Source of the DNA: Ruania halotolerans
GTDB lineage: Bacteria; Actinomycetota; Actinomycetes; Actinomycetales; Beutenbergiaceae
Reading direction: 5' to 3'
Assembly: GCF_021049285.1 (NCBI RefSeq)
Contig: NZ_CP088017.1
Location: 434,001 to 498,000, forward strand
DNA length: 64,000 nucleotides
The stretch's first letter is position 1. Each line of letters begins with the position of its first letter. Under the pieces are notes generated by a model, which saw nothing but the letters and a program-made list of their open reading frames with translations, had not been told where the DNA came from and ran no database searches. Both the position numbers and the translations under genes were made by a program. This document shows, in pieces, positions 7,816 through 16,546 of the stretch.

Positions 7816-10332
7816 ATGACATCCCAAGGATCTGCTGTACTTGCCCGCCCGTTCATTCGCTCGGCGCTGGTGGCGCTCGTCTGCCTGGCGTTGCTTGCGG
7901 TGAGCATGGCGGGGCAAGGCACTGCCCGAGCCGACTCGTCGGGCAGTTCGCGAGTCGGCCCGATCAACGGAGGCTTTGAGGAGCCGGTCGTGGACGGCCA
8001 GATTCCCGGCTGGGACCAGCGGGGCGGCGCAGCCGGCGGCTCCAGCGTCGTGACCGATCCTGTGCACTCGGGTCAGCACAGTCTTCGCTTGGACGACCCG
8101 GAGAGTGACCGGTCGTATGGGCTGATGAGTGATCGGATGCCGGTACGTGCCGGGCATTCGTACCAGTTGTCCCTGCGAGCGCTGATCGAACGTGGCGCGC
8201 CGACCCTCTACGTCTACTTCTACGACGCGGACGGTCGCCAGCTCGATGTGGAGTCCGCGAACTACACGGATGAACCGGCTGGGGAGTGGACGCAACTGCG
8301 CCTGGATGTCAGCGCACCCGAGCAAGCCGCTACTGCATCGATCTATCTCTACTCGAACATCGCCCGGATCTCGACCTTCTACGTCGATGAAGTCAACCTC
8401 ACCCACACGCACGCCCCACTCGAGGTCACGGATCTGGGCACTGCGTTCCACAGCCCGAACGTCCGCCTGGCCGAAACCGACGTCCTCAGCGATGGCACCC
8501 CGGTGGGCTATGTCTTCTCCGACGGCGAACCGGTGAGTTTCAACGTCGTCGATCTGCGCACCGGCGAACTGCTGGACAGTCATGACATGGACGCCTACTC
8601 CATCGCTGCCTCAGTGGTGGTCGATGATGACGACAGCGTCTACTTGAGCGTGCGTGGACCGAACGACGGTTCTCTGTGGCGCTATGACCCCGCATCCGCT
8701 GAGATGGAACGGCTCGCGAGCAGGATCGCGGGGGAGCGCATGCTGCGCAGCCTCGTCATCGCCGATGGGATGCTCTTTGGCACGACCTACCCGAACGCCA
8801 AGGTGTTCTCCTACGACCTGGATACCGGGGCGATCCACGACTATGGAAGTGTCGTGGACGATGGTTCGTACGCCTGGGGCTTCGGCATGATCCAGGACAA
8901 CCTCTGGGTGGGCACCGGCACCAATCCGCACCTCATGGTGCTGGATCCGGACACGGCCGCCTTGGCGGAGATTCCGCTGCCCGAGGAGGTCACCCAGGCT
9001 GCGGACTTCATCACACGGGTGCAGCAGCTGGGTGATCTCGTGCTCGTCAGCTTCTCGCCCGGAGGCGCGCAGAACACCGCGATCTACGACCTGGCGACCG
9101 AGCAGTGGATCGGCAGCATCGGGGGAACTGTCGGTCCGTGGACGGCGGCTTCCTCGGACGGCCTCTCCTACTACGTGGGTGATGGGACGGTCCGGGCGTT
9201 CGACCCTGACTCCAGGCAGAGCCTGGACATCGGCTGGACGGAGAGCGGCCTTGCCGAGGAGTTGGACGGTACCAACGCCATGTCCCTGGTCGAGCTCGGC
9301 ACTGAGGCATTCCCGGGCGAGACCCTGATCGGCTACCGCGCAGACGGGACGATCTGGCGTTACAACCTCGCCCATGGTGCCGGGGACGTCATCGACTCGG
9401 GAATCGTGGGCGCCCCTGCGACGGTCCATTCAGTCGGTACCGGTGGCGACGGTGATATCTACTTCGGTGCGTACCTGAGCGCTGGGGTGATGGCCCGGTT
9501 GGATCCCGTCACGGGTCAGCTCGAACAGCTGGCCGGTCCGAAACAGGCTGACAGCATCACGGCGCACCACAACCGCACGATCGTCGGGACATACCCAGGT
9601 GCCGACTTCCACGTCGCGCTCGGAAATCGGGACTGGGAATGGGGGCAGAATCCGGCGCACGTGCTCGGCCTCGGCCGGGATCAGTACGGGCAGGACAGAC
9701 CCGTCTCCCTGGTCTCAACCGGCGCTCGCGTGGCGGCGGCAACGATCCCGAACTACGGGGAGCTCGGGGGTGCCCTGACGTTGTTCGAACCGAACAGCGG
9801 GACATACCAGGTGCACCGCAACATCGTCGAGGACCAGAGCATCACCGAACTGGCCTACCGCGACGGCCTGGTCTACGGCGGCACCAGTATTCACGGTGGC
9901 CTATCGTCGGAGCCCACCCAGGACGAGGCGGAGCTGTTCGTGTGGGACACCCGCCGAGACCGACTAGTCTCCAGCAGCGTGGTGGTCCCGGGAGCAGAGG
10001 TGATACACGCTCTCGCGTTCGATCACGACGGCGATCTGTGGGGCTTTGCCGATAATGGGGTCTTCTTCGAGTACGACGTCGAACGAGGCGAGGTGGCCCG
10101 CACGGTCTCGACCCCGGCCCGGGTGAGCAGCAACTGGGGGCGGCTCAGCGAGCTCTATCTCCATCCAGATGGTCGGTTCTACGGGGACTCCGGTGGCAGG
10201 CTCTTTCGCTTCGACCCCGAGACTGACGAGTTCGTGACGCTCATGACTGATGGCGCCTTCCACTCCACGCTCGATACGGCCGGGAACATCTACTTCGCCG
10301 ACGAGACCAACATCTACCGGTACGTTCCCTAG
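7816..10332 (+). CDS. Secreted beta-propeller protein, paralogue of the 4721 gene
   Basis: The 838-aa product has a signal peptide with probable cleavage after Ala37-Arg-Ala39, a jelly-roll domain of CBM4/9 type (about 48-200, NGGFEEP start) and a long propeller (about 210-835) with blades ending in W-R-Y-D-P or V-F-S-Y-D-L-D-T-G. It shares layout and local phrases with the 986-aa protein, including the IYFGAYLSAG / VYWGTYHDS type blades and the GGLSSEP / GGLGSDP segment, but lacks the C-terminal repeat domain. The ATG at 7816 is chosen because GAAGAGG lies about 7 bp upstream; an ATG at 7798 is also in frame. No catalytic motif is recognisable. It is followed by the enolase-superfamily gene after 75 bp with no clear terminator, so the two probably form one unit under operator site 2. 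Confidence 0.8.
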   Translation: MTSQGSAVLARPFIRSALVALVCLALLAVSMAGQGTARADSSGSSRVGPINGGFEEPVVDGQIPGWDQRGGAAGGSSVVTDPVHSGQHSLRLDDPESDRSYGLMSDRMPVRAGHSYQLSLRALIERGAPTLYVYFYDADGRQLDVESANYTDEPAGEWTQLRLDVSAPEQAATASIYLYSNIARISTFYVDEVNLTHTHAPLEVTDLGTAFHSPNVRLAETDVLSDGTPVGYVFSDGEPVSFNVVDLRTGELLDSHDMDAYSIAASVVVDDDDSVYLSVRGPNDGSLWRYDPASAEMERLASRIAGERMLRSLVIADGMLFGTTYPNAKVFSYDLDTGAIHDYGSVVDDGSYAWGFGMIQDNLWVGTGTNPHLMVLDPDTAALAEIPLPEEVTQAADFITRVQQLGDLVLVSFSPGGAQNTAIYDLATEQWIGSIGGTVGPWTAASSDGLSYYVGDGTVRAFDPDSRQSLDIGWTESGLAEELDGTNAMSLVELGTEAFPGETLIGYRADGTIWRYNLAHGAGDVIDSGIVGAPATVHSVGTGGDGDIYFGAYLSAGVMARLDPVTGQLEQLAGPKQADSITAHHNRTIVGTYPGADFHVALGNRDWEWGQNPAHVLGLGRDQYGQDRPVSLVSTGARVAAATIPNYGELGGALTLFEPNSGTYQVHRNIVEDQSITELAYRDGLVYGGTSIHGGLSSEPTQDEAELFVWDTRRDRLVSSSVVVPGAEVIHALAFDHDGDLWGFADNGVFFEYDVERGEVARTVSTPARVSSNWGRLSELYLHPDGRFYGDSGGRLFRFDPETDEFVTLMTDGAFHSTLDTAGNIYFADETNIYRYVP

Positions 10333-10407
10333 CCCCCCCGGGCTGCTGCCCTGTCGCGGGAATCGGTCGTGCCGTCAGCCGAACTGAGAAGAGGTACGCA
10401 AGCCACT

Positions 10408-11721
10408 ATGGCCGAGACTGACATCCGGGTACTCGACACTGCGATCGCCTACCGTGACGTTCAGCTTGCGTCGCCGCTGACGATCAGCGGGGGATCGATC
10501 ACACATTTCACCGTGGCCGAAGTCGACGTGGAGGTCGTGAATCGTTCGGGCGGGCGCGGGATGGGGCACGGTGAGAGTGTGCTGTCGGTGCCGTGGGCAT
10601 GGCCCGGAAGTGACCTCTCCATCGCAGCACGGGACGGGGTGCTGCGTGAGCTGGTGCGTGTCTATGCGCTGCGGGCCACAACGCTGGACCACGCCGATCC
10701 GATCGCGATGTGGGGCCACCTGGCCGCCGACATCGAGGAGGTTCTCCGGGCTGCCGGGCCTGCGCGATCACGAGAGCGGGTCCCGAAGCTGGGAGGAGCC
10801 CTGGCCCTGGGCGCCGTCGACAATGCGCTGCATGATGCGTGGGCGAATGCGGCAGGTCTCGACGTCTTCGAGATGTACACGGCGGACCACGTGGCCGATG
10901 ACCTCGGTGCCTACGGCCTGCCCGGCCGCTACCCCGGCGACGGCGTCGAACCCTCGCCGCGGCAGCTGTTGCCTGTGCAGCACGTTGTCGGCATCTCTGA
11001 CCCGCTGGCCGCTGAGGCGGCAGGTGATGGAGCGATCACACTTGCCGACTGGATCGCGCAAGAGGGGATCAGCCGTCTCAAGATCAAGGTGGCAGGAGCC
11101 GATCCCGTGCTCGACGCTCAGCGAATCTCGGACGTTTACCGCGTCGCGAGAGCACAGGGTCTCGCCCCGCACCTGGCAGTCGACCCGAACGAGGGGTACG
11201 CGGACGCCCGCCTCGCGGGGACCATGCTCGATGAGCTGTCGGCTTCCGATCCGGACGCCGCCGCTGTGCAGTATCTGGAACAGCCGATCCCACGCTCAGC
11301 GGTTGCCGACCCAGTCCAGTTGCGACGCCTCTCCGAACGAGTGCCCACGATCATGGATGAGGGCTTCACCTCCCTCGCGCGGCTGCCGCAGCTTCGCGCC
11401 GAGGGATGGTCCGGTGTGGTGATCAAGGCAGGCAAGGGGCAGACTCCTGCGGTGATCGCCGCGGCGGCGGCGCATCACCTCGGATTCTTCGTTGTCGTCC
11501 AAGACCTCACTGCCACCGGACGCGCCTACGTGCATTCGGCGCGGATCGCCAGCGCCTTGCGCGTGAGCATCCCGCAGCTTGAGTACAACAGCAGACAGTA
11601 CGCGCCGTCAGACAATGACGGGCTCCGGTGCGCATACCCACGGTTGGCGAACGTGCACGACGGTCACGTGGCGCTGGACGGGCTCAACGGGGCGGGGCTC
11701 TACGGGGCGGAGGTGTGGTGA
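10408..11721 (+). CDS. Enolase-superfamily enzyme (MR/MLE type)
   Basis: The 437-aa protein has the full residue set of the muconate-lactonizing-enzyme subgroup: K225-x-K227 (LKIK), metal ligands D259 (DPNEGY), E291 (YLEQP) and D317 (MDEG), and K340 (VIKAGKG) opposite. Such enzymes abstract an alpha proton from a carboxylate and then racemise, cycloisomerise or dehydrate. No His-Asp dyad of the mandelate racemase type is visible. I chose ATG 10408, with a GAGAAGAGG about 15 bp upstream; an in-frame GTG at 10369 would add 13 residues without family character. It is cytoplasmic and probably co-transcribed with the second propeller gene. Its presence suggests that the imported sugar carries or acquires a carboxylate (uronate, aldonate or lactone), which is inference. 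Confidence 0.85.
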   Translation: MAETDIRVLDTAIAYRDVQLASPLTISGGSITHFTVAEVDVEVVNRSGGRGMGHGESVLSVPWAWPGSDLSIAARDGVLRELVRVYALRATTLDHADPIAMWGHLAADIEEVLRAAGPARSRERVPKLGGALALGAVDNALHDAWANAAGLDVFEMYTADHVADDLGAYGLPGRYPGDGVEPSPRQLLPVQHVVGISDPLAAEAAGDGAITLADWIAQEGISRLKIKVAGADPVLDAQRISDVYRVARAQGLAPHLAVDPNEGYADARLAGTMLDELSASDPDAAAVQYLEQPIPRSAVADPVQLRRLSERVPTIMDEGFTSLARLPQLRAEGWSGVVIKAGKGQTPAVIAAAAAHHLGFFVVVQDLTATGRAYVHSARIASALRVSIPQLEYNSRQYAPSDNDGLRCAYPRLANVHDGHVALDGLNGAGLYGAEVW

Positions 11722-11789
11722 TCGCCGGTGGCGAGACGATGAGCGCACTCTGATCTTGTGACGTCGCGCGCGTGGCCCACCCTTGCCTT

Positions 11790-12683
11790 CTACTTCATCC
11801 CGGACATCATGACGCCGCGGACGAAGTAGCGCTGCAGCAGGATGAAGATGATGAGAGTCGGGATGAAGCTGACCACTGCCGCGGCCATCATCGTCGCGAG
11901 CGGCACCTGCTGTTCCTGCAGCGTGTTCAGCCCCACGGTCAGTACGTAGTTCTCGGGGGACTGTTGCGAGATCATCGGCCACAGGAAATCGTTCCAGTGC
12001 CAGAGGAAGACGAACGTGCCCAGGGTCGCCATGATGGGCTTGGTCTGGGGCAGCACGATTGACCAGTAGACGCGGAACTCGCTCGCGCCGTCGATCTTGG
12101 CTGCATCGAGCATCTCGTCCGGGATGCTGTAGATGAACTGCCGCATCAGGAACATTGCCTGGGCGTTCGCGATCGTTGCGGCGATCATCCCCCACATCGT
12201 GTCGAGGCCGTTGAGCTGACCGACGATGAGGTACTGCGGGATGATCGTGAGGTGGTAGGGGATCATCAGCATCGCGATGAAGACCCAGAAGATGACCTCT
12301 CGTCCCGCGAAGCGCTTCTTCGCAAAGGCGTATCCGGCCATCGACGCGAACAGCAGGACGATCACGACTGACACGATCGAGTAGATCGCCGAGTTCAATG
12401 CCCACTGCGGGATGTTCTGGCTGTTGAGAGCGTCCTGAAAGGCAGCGAGGGAGAGAGTTTCCGGGAACATCGAGTCCGGCAGCACGATCGCTTGCCCCGG
12501 TTGGAACGCGATCATCACCATCGCGTAGAACGGGAAGGCGGTCACCACAGCGACAACCACGAGCAGCGCGTGCATCGGAACGAGCCGACGAGCTCGGATC
12601 AGCTGGCGCTGTGCGGGCATGGGGGCGTTCGTGCGGCGCGGCGACGGAGCGGTGGCCTGCGGCAGATCATGTGTCGCGGACAT
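11790..12683 (-). CDS. Carbohydrate ABC transporter permease (MalG type)
   Basis: The 297-aa inner-membrane protein has six predicted membrane segments and the cytoplasmic EAA loop (KIDGASEFRVYWSIVLPQTKP) that docks the ATPase. GGGAGGGA precedes the ATG by six bases. It is the last gene of the importer operon; its start overlaps the stop of the MalF-type gene by one base. The gene converges with the enolase gene and about 68 bp without an obvious terminator separate them. No ATPase gene is in the operon. In actinobacteria a shared MsiK-type ATPase from elsewhere commonly energises such transporters, and that is the likely case here. Confidence 0.93.
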   Translation of the reverse strand: MSATHDLPQATAPSPRRTNAPMPAQRQLIRARRLVPMHALLVVVAVVTAFPFYAMVMIAFQPGQAIVLPDSMFPETLSLAAFQDALNSQNIPQWALNSAIYSIVSVVIVLLFASMAGYAFAKKRFAGREVIFWVFIAMLMIPYHLTIIPQYLIVGQLNGLDTMWGMIAATIANAQAMFLMRQFIYSIPDEMLDAAKIDGASEFRVYWSIVLPQTKPIMATLGTFVFLWHWNDFLWPMISQQSPENYVLTVGLNTLQEQQVPLATMMAAAVVSFIPTLIIFILLQRYFVRGVMMSGMK

Positions 12684-13621
12684 CAGTCGTCCCTCCCGAC
12701 CAGGCGGCGTTGGATGAGTGAGAAGACCAGGGCGATGATCAGCAGAACGACTCCCACGGCGCTGGCGTAGCCGAAGTCGAAGTAGCCGAACCCCTGGTCA
12801 TAGAGCATGAAGGTGAGGGTGTAGCTGGCCCGTACGGGGCCACCGCCCGTCATCACGAAGATGGTGTCGAAAGTCTGGAACGACTTGACCGTCTCGAGCA
12901 CGAGCACAAAGAACAGTGCGGGGCGCAGGGACGGCAACGTGATACGCCAGAAGCGCTGCCAGGCGTTCGCGCCGTCGATGGACGCCGCCTCGTAGTACTC
13001 CTGCGGGATCGCCAGCATGCCGGCCAGCAGGATGAGCATGTTGTAGCCGAAGTTCATCCACGCACTCACCAGGGCGAGCGCCGGGAGCACCCAGAAGCTG
13101 TCTTGTAGCCAGCTGATCGGTGCGAGCCCGACGGCGCTGAGGAGGCGATTGATCGGGCCCGATTCGGAGAAGATCCACACGAAGATGAGGCCAGAGAGCA
13201 CCGGCGAGGTCACCGCGGGAAGGAAGAAGATTGAACGGTAGAACGCCATACCGCGCATCATCCGGTTGCACAGCTGCGCGATCGCGAGAGAGAGCACCAC
13301 TGTCAGCGGCATGGCGATCGCTGCGTATCTCAGTGTGACCCAGAGCGAGTCCCAGAAAACGGGGTCATCGAAGAGCTTGACGTACTGATCGACACCGATG
13401 AATTCGAACGCACCTGCGAGGCTGTACTCGCCGAAGCTGAGACCGATCCCGTAGATCGCGGGCAGCACGCGAAACACCATGAAGAACACCACATAGGGCG
13501 CAATGAAAATGTACGCCGCGATAGCGCTCTTCGACTTCCACCATTGTCGCCGGCGGACGGGTGGTTGCGGTGCCTTCTGCGCCGCCTCATCCACCGACGC
13601 GGATCCCGTGGCTACTGCCAT
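12683..13621 (-). CDS. Carbohydrate ABC transporter permease (MalF type)
   Basis: The 312-aa product has six membrane segments and the EAA loop (EAASIDGANAWQRFWRITLP). The ATG is preceded by AAAGGGA at six bases. It lies between the substrate-binding lipoprotein and the MalG-type permease on the same strand, with a one-base overlap to the latter. Together they form a CUT1-type importer, which usually carries di- to oligosaccharides. Confidence 0.93.
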   Translation of the reverse strand: MAVATGSASVDEAAQKAPQPPVRRRQWWKSKSAIAAYIFIAPYVVFFMVFRVLPAIYGIGLSFGEYSLAGAFEFIGVDQYVKLFDDPVFWDSLWVTLRYAAIAMPLTVVLSLAIAQLCNRMMRGMAFYRSIFFLPAVTSPVLSGLIFVWIFSESGPINRLLSAVGLAPISWLQDSFWVLPALALVSAWMNFGYNMLILLAGMLAIPQEYYEAASIDGANAWQRFWRITLPSLRPALFFVLVLETVKSFQTFDTIFVMTGGGPVRASYTLTFMLYDQGFGYFDFGYASAVGVVLLIIALVFSLIQRRLVGRDD

Positions 13622-13698
13622 GATCGATCCCTTTCTGAGAGTGAGCGTGGGGCAGCGTTGCGGCTGGCCCCACGCAACAGGGAACTTCTGTCTCGGGG

Positions 13699-14949
13699 TC
13701 AGAGAGCCCCGTTCACCTCATCGGCGGCTGCATCCAGCGCTTCCTGCGGATCAGCGCCCTCGAGCAGCACGCTCTGGATGTGCGGGCGGATCATGTCGAT
13801 GATCTCGCGAGCCTTGGGGTGCTGGACGCCGGTGCGGAGGTGCTCGAGGTAGTCCGCTCCTTCGGCGATCTGCGGGTCATCGGCGAACAATCCCTCGATG
13901 TCAGCGCGCGGTGAGAGGTATCCCGACTCGCTCAGGAAGTCCTCAAGGAACTCCGGCTCGCCAAGGAACCGAACCCAGGCCTGAGTGGCCTCGGGGGACT
14001 CGGTGGTGTTGAAGATCGACCATGCGCCCACTGAGCCAGAGGCAACCTGCTCGACGTTGCTCATCGGCGGGACGGTCTCGATGACGTCGGGGTCGATGAA
14101 CTGACGGGTGGACGCCAAGTTGGACCCCATCACGTATCCGAGGTTGCCTTGCCCGGCATCGGTCTGTTCGAAGGGCTCAGCGATGCTCAACGGCTCCTGT
14201 GGAACCCACTCGTTGTCCACCATCTCCTGGATGAACTCCAGCGCCTGCAGACCCTCCGGGCCGTTGAATGTCGCCTCGGTCATGTCCTCGTTCAGCACCT
14301 CACCGCCTGCTTGCCAGAGGTAGAGGTAGAAGGTGTGGTTCAGTGTGGAGACGCCGTTGTACTCGGTCGCGTAGTAGCCGGCCTCCTGGATGGCTGGCGC
14401 GGCTTCGCGGAACTCGTCCCAGGTGGTCGGGCACTCGGCGACACCTGCTTCGTCCAGCACATCGGTGTTGCAGTAGGACGTCTGCAGCTGCATCAGCATG
14501 GGCTGTCCGTAGAGAGTGTCGTCCCAGGTCATGGACTCGAGCGAGGAGTCATAGAACTGGTCCCAGTCCTCCCGCAGATCATCCATCGGGAGCAGCAGAT
14601 CCTGGTCGGCGTACTTCGGCACGAAGTCCGGATTGAAGTAGACGACGTCTGGTGCGTTGTTGCCGGTGATCGCAGTGACGAGTGACTCCTCACGCCCCTG
14701 CCAGGCCTGCATCACAACCTCGATCTCGACGTCTGGGTACTCCTCGTTGAACTCGTCCACGTACGGCTGCCACCACGACGCCTCGGTGATCGTCGAGAAC
14801 GGATACGTCCAGAACGTCACCGTGCCGGAGACGTCCTCGGGGGCGGCGCTCTGCTCGTCGGGGGTCTCACCCTCGCCACCACATGCCGCGAGCAGCAGCA
14901 GTGCGCTCGTTGCAGCCGCGCTGGCGGCGGCCTTGGCCTTGTGCTTCAT
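13699..14949 (-). CDS. Sugar ABC transporter substrate-binding lipoprotein
   Basis: This 416-aa lipoprotein has a short lysine-rich start, a hydrophobic stretch and the lipobox LLAAC with Cys23 as the lipidated residue. The mature part is a cluster-B binding protein (VSGTVTFWTYPF, then DAPDVVYFNPDF-type segments) of the family that binds oligosaccharides. GGAGGG lies three bases before the chosen ATG; the frame extends upstream to 15030 but that segment holds the promoter and operator. It heads the three-gene import operon. TTGACA at 15038-15043 and a TACGTT -10 are followed at once by the LacI operator, so repression in the absence of the sugar is expected. Confidence 0.92.
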   Translation of the reverse strand: MKHKAKAAASAAATSALLLLAACGGEGETPDEQSAAPEDVSGTVTFWTYPFSTITEASWWQPYVDEFNEEYPDVEIEVVMQAWQGREESLVTAITGNNAPDVVYFNPDFVPKYADQDLLLPMDDLREDWDQFYDSSLESMTWDDTLYGQPMLMQLQTSYCNTDVLDEAGVAECPTTWDEFREAAPAIQEAGYYATEYNGVSTLNHTFYLYLWQAGGEVLNEDMTEATFNGPEGLQALEFIQEMVDNEWVPQEPLSIAEPFEQTDAGQGNLGYVMGSNLASTRQFIDPDVIETVPPMSNVEQVASGSVGAWSIFNTTESPEATQAWVRFLGEPEFLEDFLSESGYLSPRADIEGLFADDPQIAEGADYLEHLRTGVQHPKAREIIDMIRPHIQSVLLEGADPQEALDAAADEVNGAL

Positions 14950-14996
14950 GAGCCCTCCATTGGGTATCGAGTGATCAGCATCGAGAGCAAGGAAAC

Positions 14997-15043
14997 TGCA
15001 ATCGGTTGCACGCAACGTAACGATCGGCACGATGCCCTGTCAA
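14997..15043 (-). promoter_or_regulatory. ABC-importer promoter with LacI operator (site 3)
   Basis: On the minus strand a perfect TTGACA (15038-15043) is followed after 18 bp by TACGTT (15014-15019). The operator TGCAATCGGTTGCA (14997-15010) lies immediately downstream, over the expected transcription start and about 47 bp before the lipoprotein ATG. This is the classic geometry for a repressor that blocks RNA polymerase. Confidence 0.75.
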
Positions 15044-15076
15044 GGGACGTGGTGTCCGTATCCGAACTGTGATCTG

Positions 15077-16519
15077 TTACGCCGTCCGTTCGATCGGCGT
15101 GATACCGCGGGAGCGTGTCCAGACCCGCATGTTCCGGGTGCGCATCCGGGTCTGGTACATCAGGCGCAGCGCAATGCGTCCGGTACCCAGCAGGGGTCCG
15201 TAGTTCTGGTGCGGATCGTCCAGACCGTCGACCACCCATACGCCGTCGATCGCTCCGCGCAATCGTCCACCTTCCTGGACGAACAGCAACTGATGCCAGT
15301 CGCCAACTGTCAGCGGAGCAGAGGCTGAGAGGGCGAGGTTTCTCGCCCATGGGTTTTTCACAAGCGTGTGCGACGCGACGTGTTTGGGAGTGGTCGGAGT
15401 GCGCCGGAAGAATCCCCAGTAGTAGTTCCGAAGCCGGTGACGGGTGATGACCTCCATCGCGCCGCGGGCCAGGTCACCGGGTTCGGCGAGCACGTCCTCT
15501 CGCTGCATTCCGCACGCCTGAGTCACGAGCATGGCGAATCCGCTGTCCAGCTCCATGCGGAAGTCGATAGCCACGGCGAGATCTCCTTCGAACATTCGGG
15601 GGCTCCACAAGTACATGCGGGACTCCTCGGCCACCTCCTCCGGTGTGTGCAGCAGCAGACCTTCCGGCGTCGCGCGGAACTCCTTCATCTCATGCGGCGC
15701 CCGCTGGCAGCCGTGCAGCGCCCACCCATCCAGGTCGTCCGGCCGAGTGAAGTCGGTCTCGAGCTGCAGATCCCACTCAGAATCTGCCTCCCAATCGACT
15801 GGTCGGCGAGGTTGTGGTTCGAACAGTGGCCGGATTCGTTCTGCAGCATTCTCGCTGCGGGTGGAGGCAGAGGCTGCGAAATCGGCTCGCACCTGCTCTG
15901 CGGTCAGTTCACACGGGTGCACCGCGACCGACGCGAACGCCATCGCCGGGTTGCCGATATGGAGCCGTTCGCCTGCCCGGTCAGCGGTGAAGTCGAACTC
16001 GCTGATACCCGCCAGCACCCCGTTCACCCACAGGCACATCCGCTTCTCAGGTTCGGAGAAGGTCAGCACCAGGTGATACCAGGTGCCCGCCTCGAGCGGG
16101 AGGTGCTCCACCTGGGTCGAGGCGGGTAGCTGTCCTGGATCAGGGGTGCCATGGACCACTTTCGCGAACATGGCCGGTCGCAGTTGTGAGGTCCAATACC
16201 AGCCGAGCACCGTGCCGCCGAGTCCTCCCGACGGCGGAGCATCCGTCACGAGCGGATAGCGTGCCGCCTCCGGGTCATGTTCAGTGATCCAGCTCAGCGG
16301 AGAAGCGACGTCGAGGTCGTCGAGAGGACATACCCATAGCGCCAGCGACCAGTGCGGACTCCTGACCGCGTCGGTCTCTACTGTCAGTTCAGTGGTGCGG
16401 GTCGTTGGGTGGTACCCGGTACGCCCGTCGGCAGTGATGAAGCGGTGCGGACCGTTCTGACGCACTGCGGGCCCGGCCTGATTCAGAGCCGCTGGACCGG
16501 TCAGGACGAGTGTCATCAT
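15077..16519 (-). CDS. Cytoplasmic protein with two concanavalin-like (LamG/DUF1961-like) domains
   Basis: The 480-aa protein lacks a signal peptide. Residues about 20-210 resemble a LamG-type jelly-roll (WSLALWVCP, WYHLVLTFSEPEKRMCLWVNG). About 245-475 is a second beta-sandwich resembling DUF1961/DUF1080-type domains (LETDFTRPDDLDGWALHG, GDLAVAIDFRME, GDWHQLLFVQEGGRLRGAIDG). GGAGG lies eight bases before the first of two ATGs. It follows the two leftward Gfo/Idh/MocA dehydrogenases after 27 bp and so belongs to the operator-18604 unit. Concanavalin-fold DUF1080 proteins are known as 3-keto-disaccharide hydrolases that act after sugar 3-dehydrogenases. I infer a similar intracellular step here; sequence alone does not prove it. 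Confidence 0.7.
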   Translation of the reverse strand: MMTLVLTGPAALNQAGPAVRQNGPHRFITADGRTGYHPTTRTTELTVETDAVRSPHWSLALWVCPLDDLDVASPLSWITEHDPEAARYPLVTDAPPSGGLGGTVLGWYWTSQLRPAMFAKVVHGTPDPGQLPASTQVEHLPLEAGTWYHLVLTFSEPEKRMCLWVNGVLAGISEFDFTADRAGERLHIGNPAMAFASVAVHPCELTAEQVRADFAASASTRSENAAERIRPLFEPQPRRPVDWEADSEWDLQLETDFTRPDDLDGWALHGCQRAPHEMKEFRATPEGLLLHTPEEVAEESRMYLWSPRMFEGDLAVAIDFRMELDSGFAMLVTQACGMQREDVLAEPGDLARGAMEVITRHRLRNYYWGFFRRTPTTPKHVASHTLVKNPWARNLALSASAPLTVGDWHQLLFVQEGGRLRGAIDGVWVVDGLDDPHQNYGPLLGTGRIALRLMYQTRMRTRNMRVWTRSRGITPIERTA

Positions 16520-16546
16520 GGATCTGGCCTCCAGGCCCTCGGCGTT

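Noticed and set aside
10333-10350. Short hairpin AGCCC...GGGCT after the second propeller gene
   Set aside because: Five pairs only with a short loop; too weak for a terminator, so I keep the enolase gene in the same unit.
15001-15030. Upstream-extended start of the substrate-binding protein
   Set aside because: It would begin inside the promoter/operator and displace the lipoprotein signal from the N-terminus.
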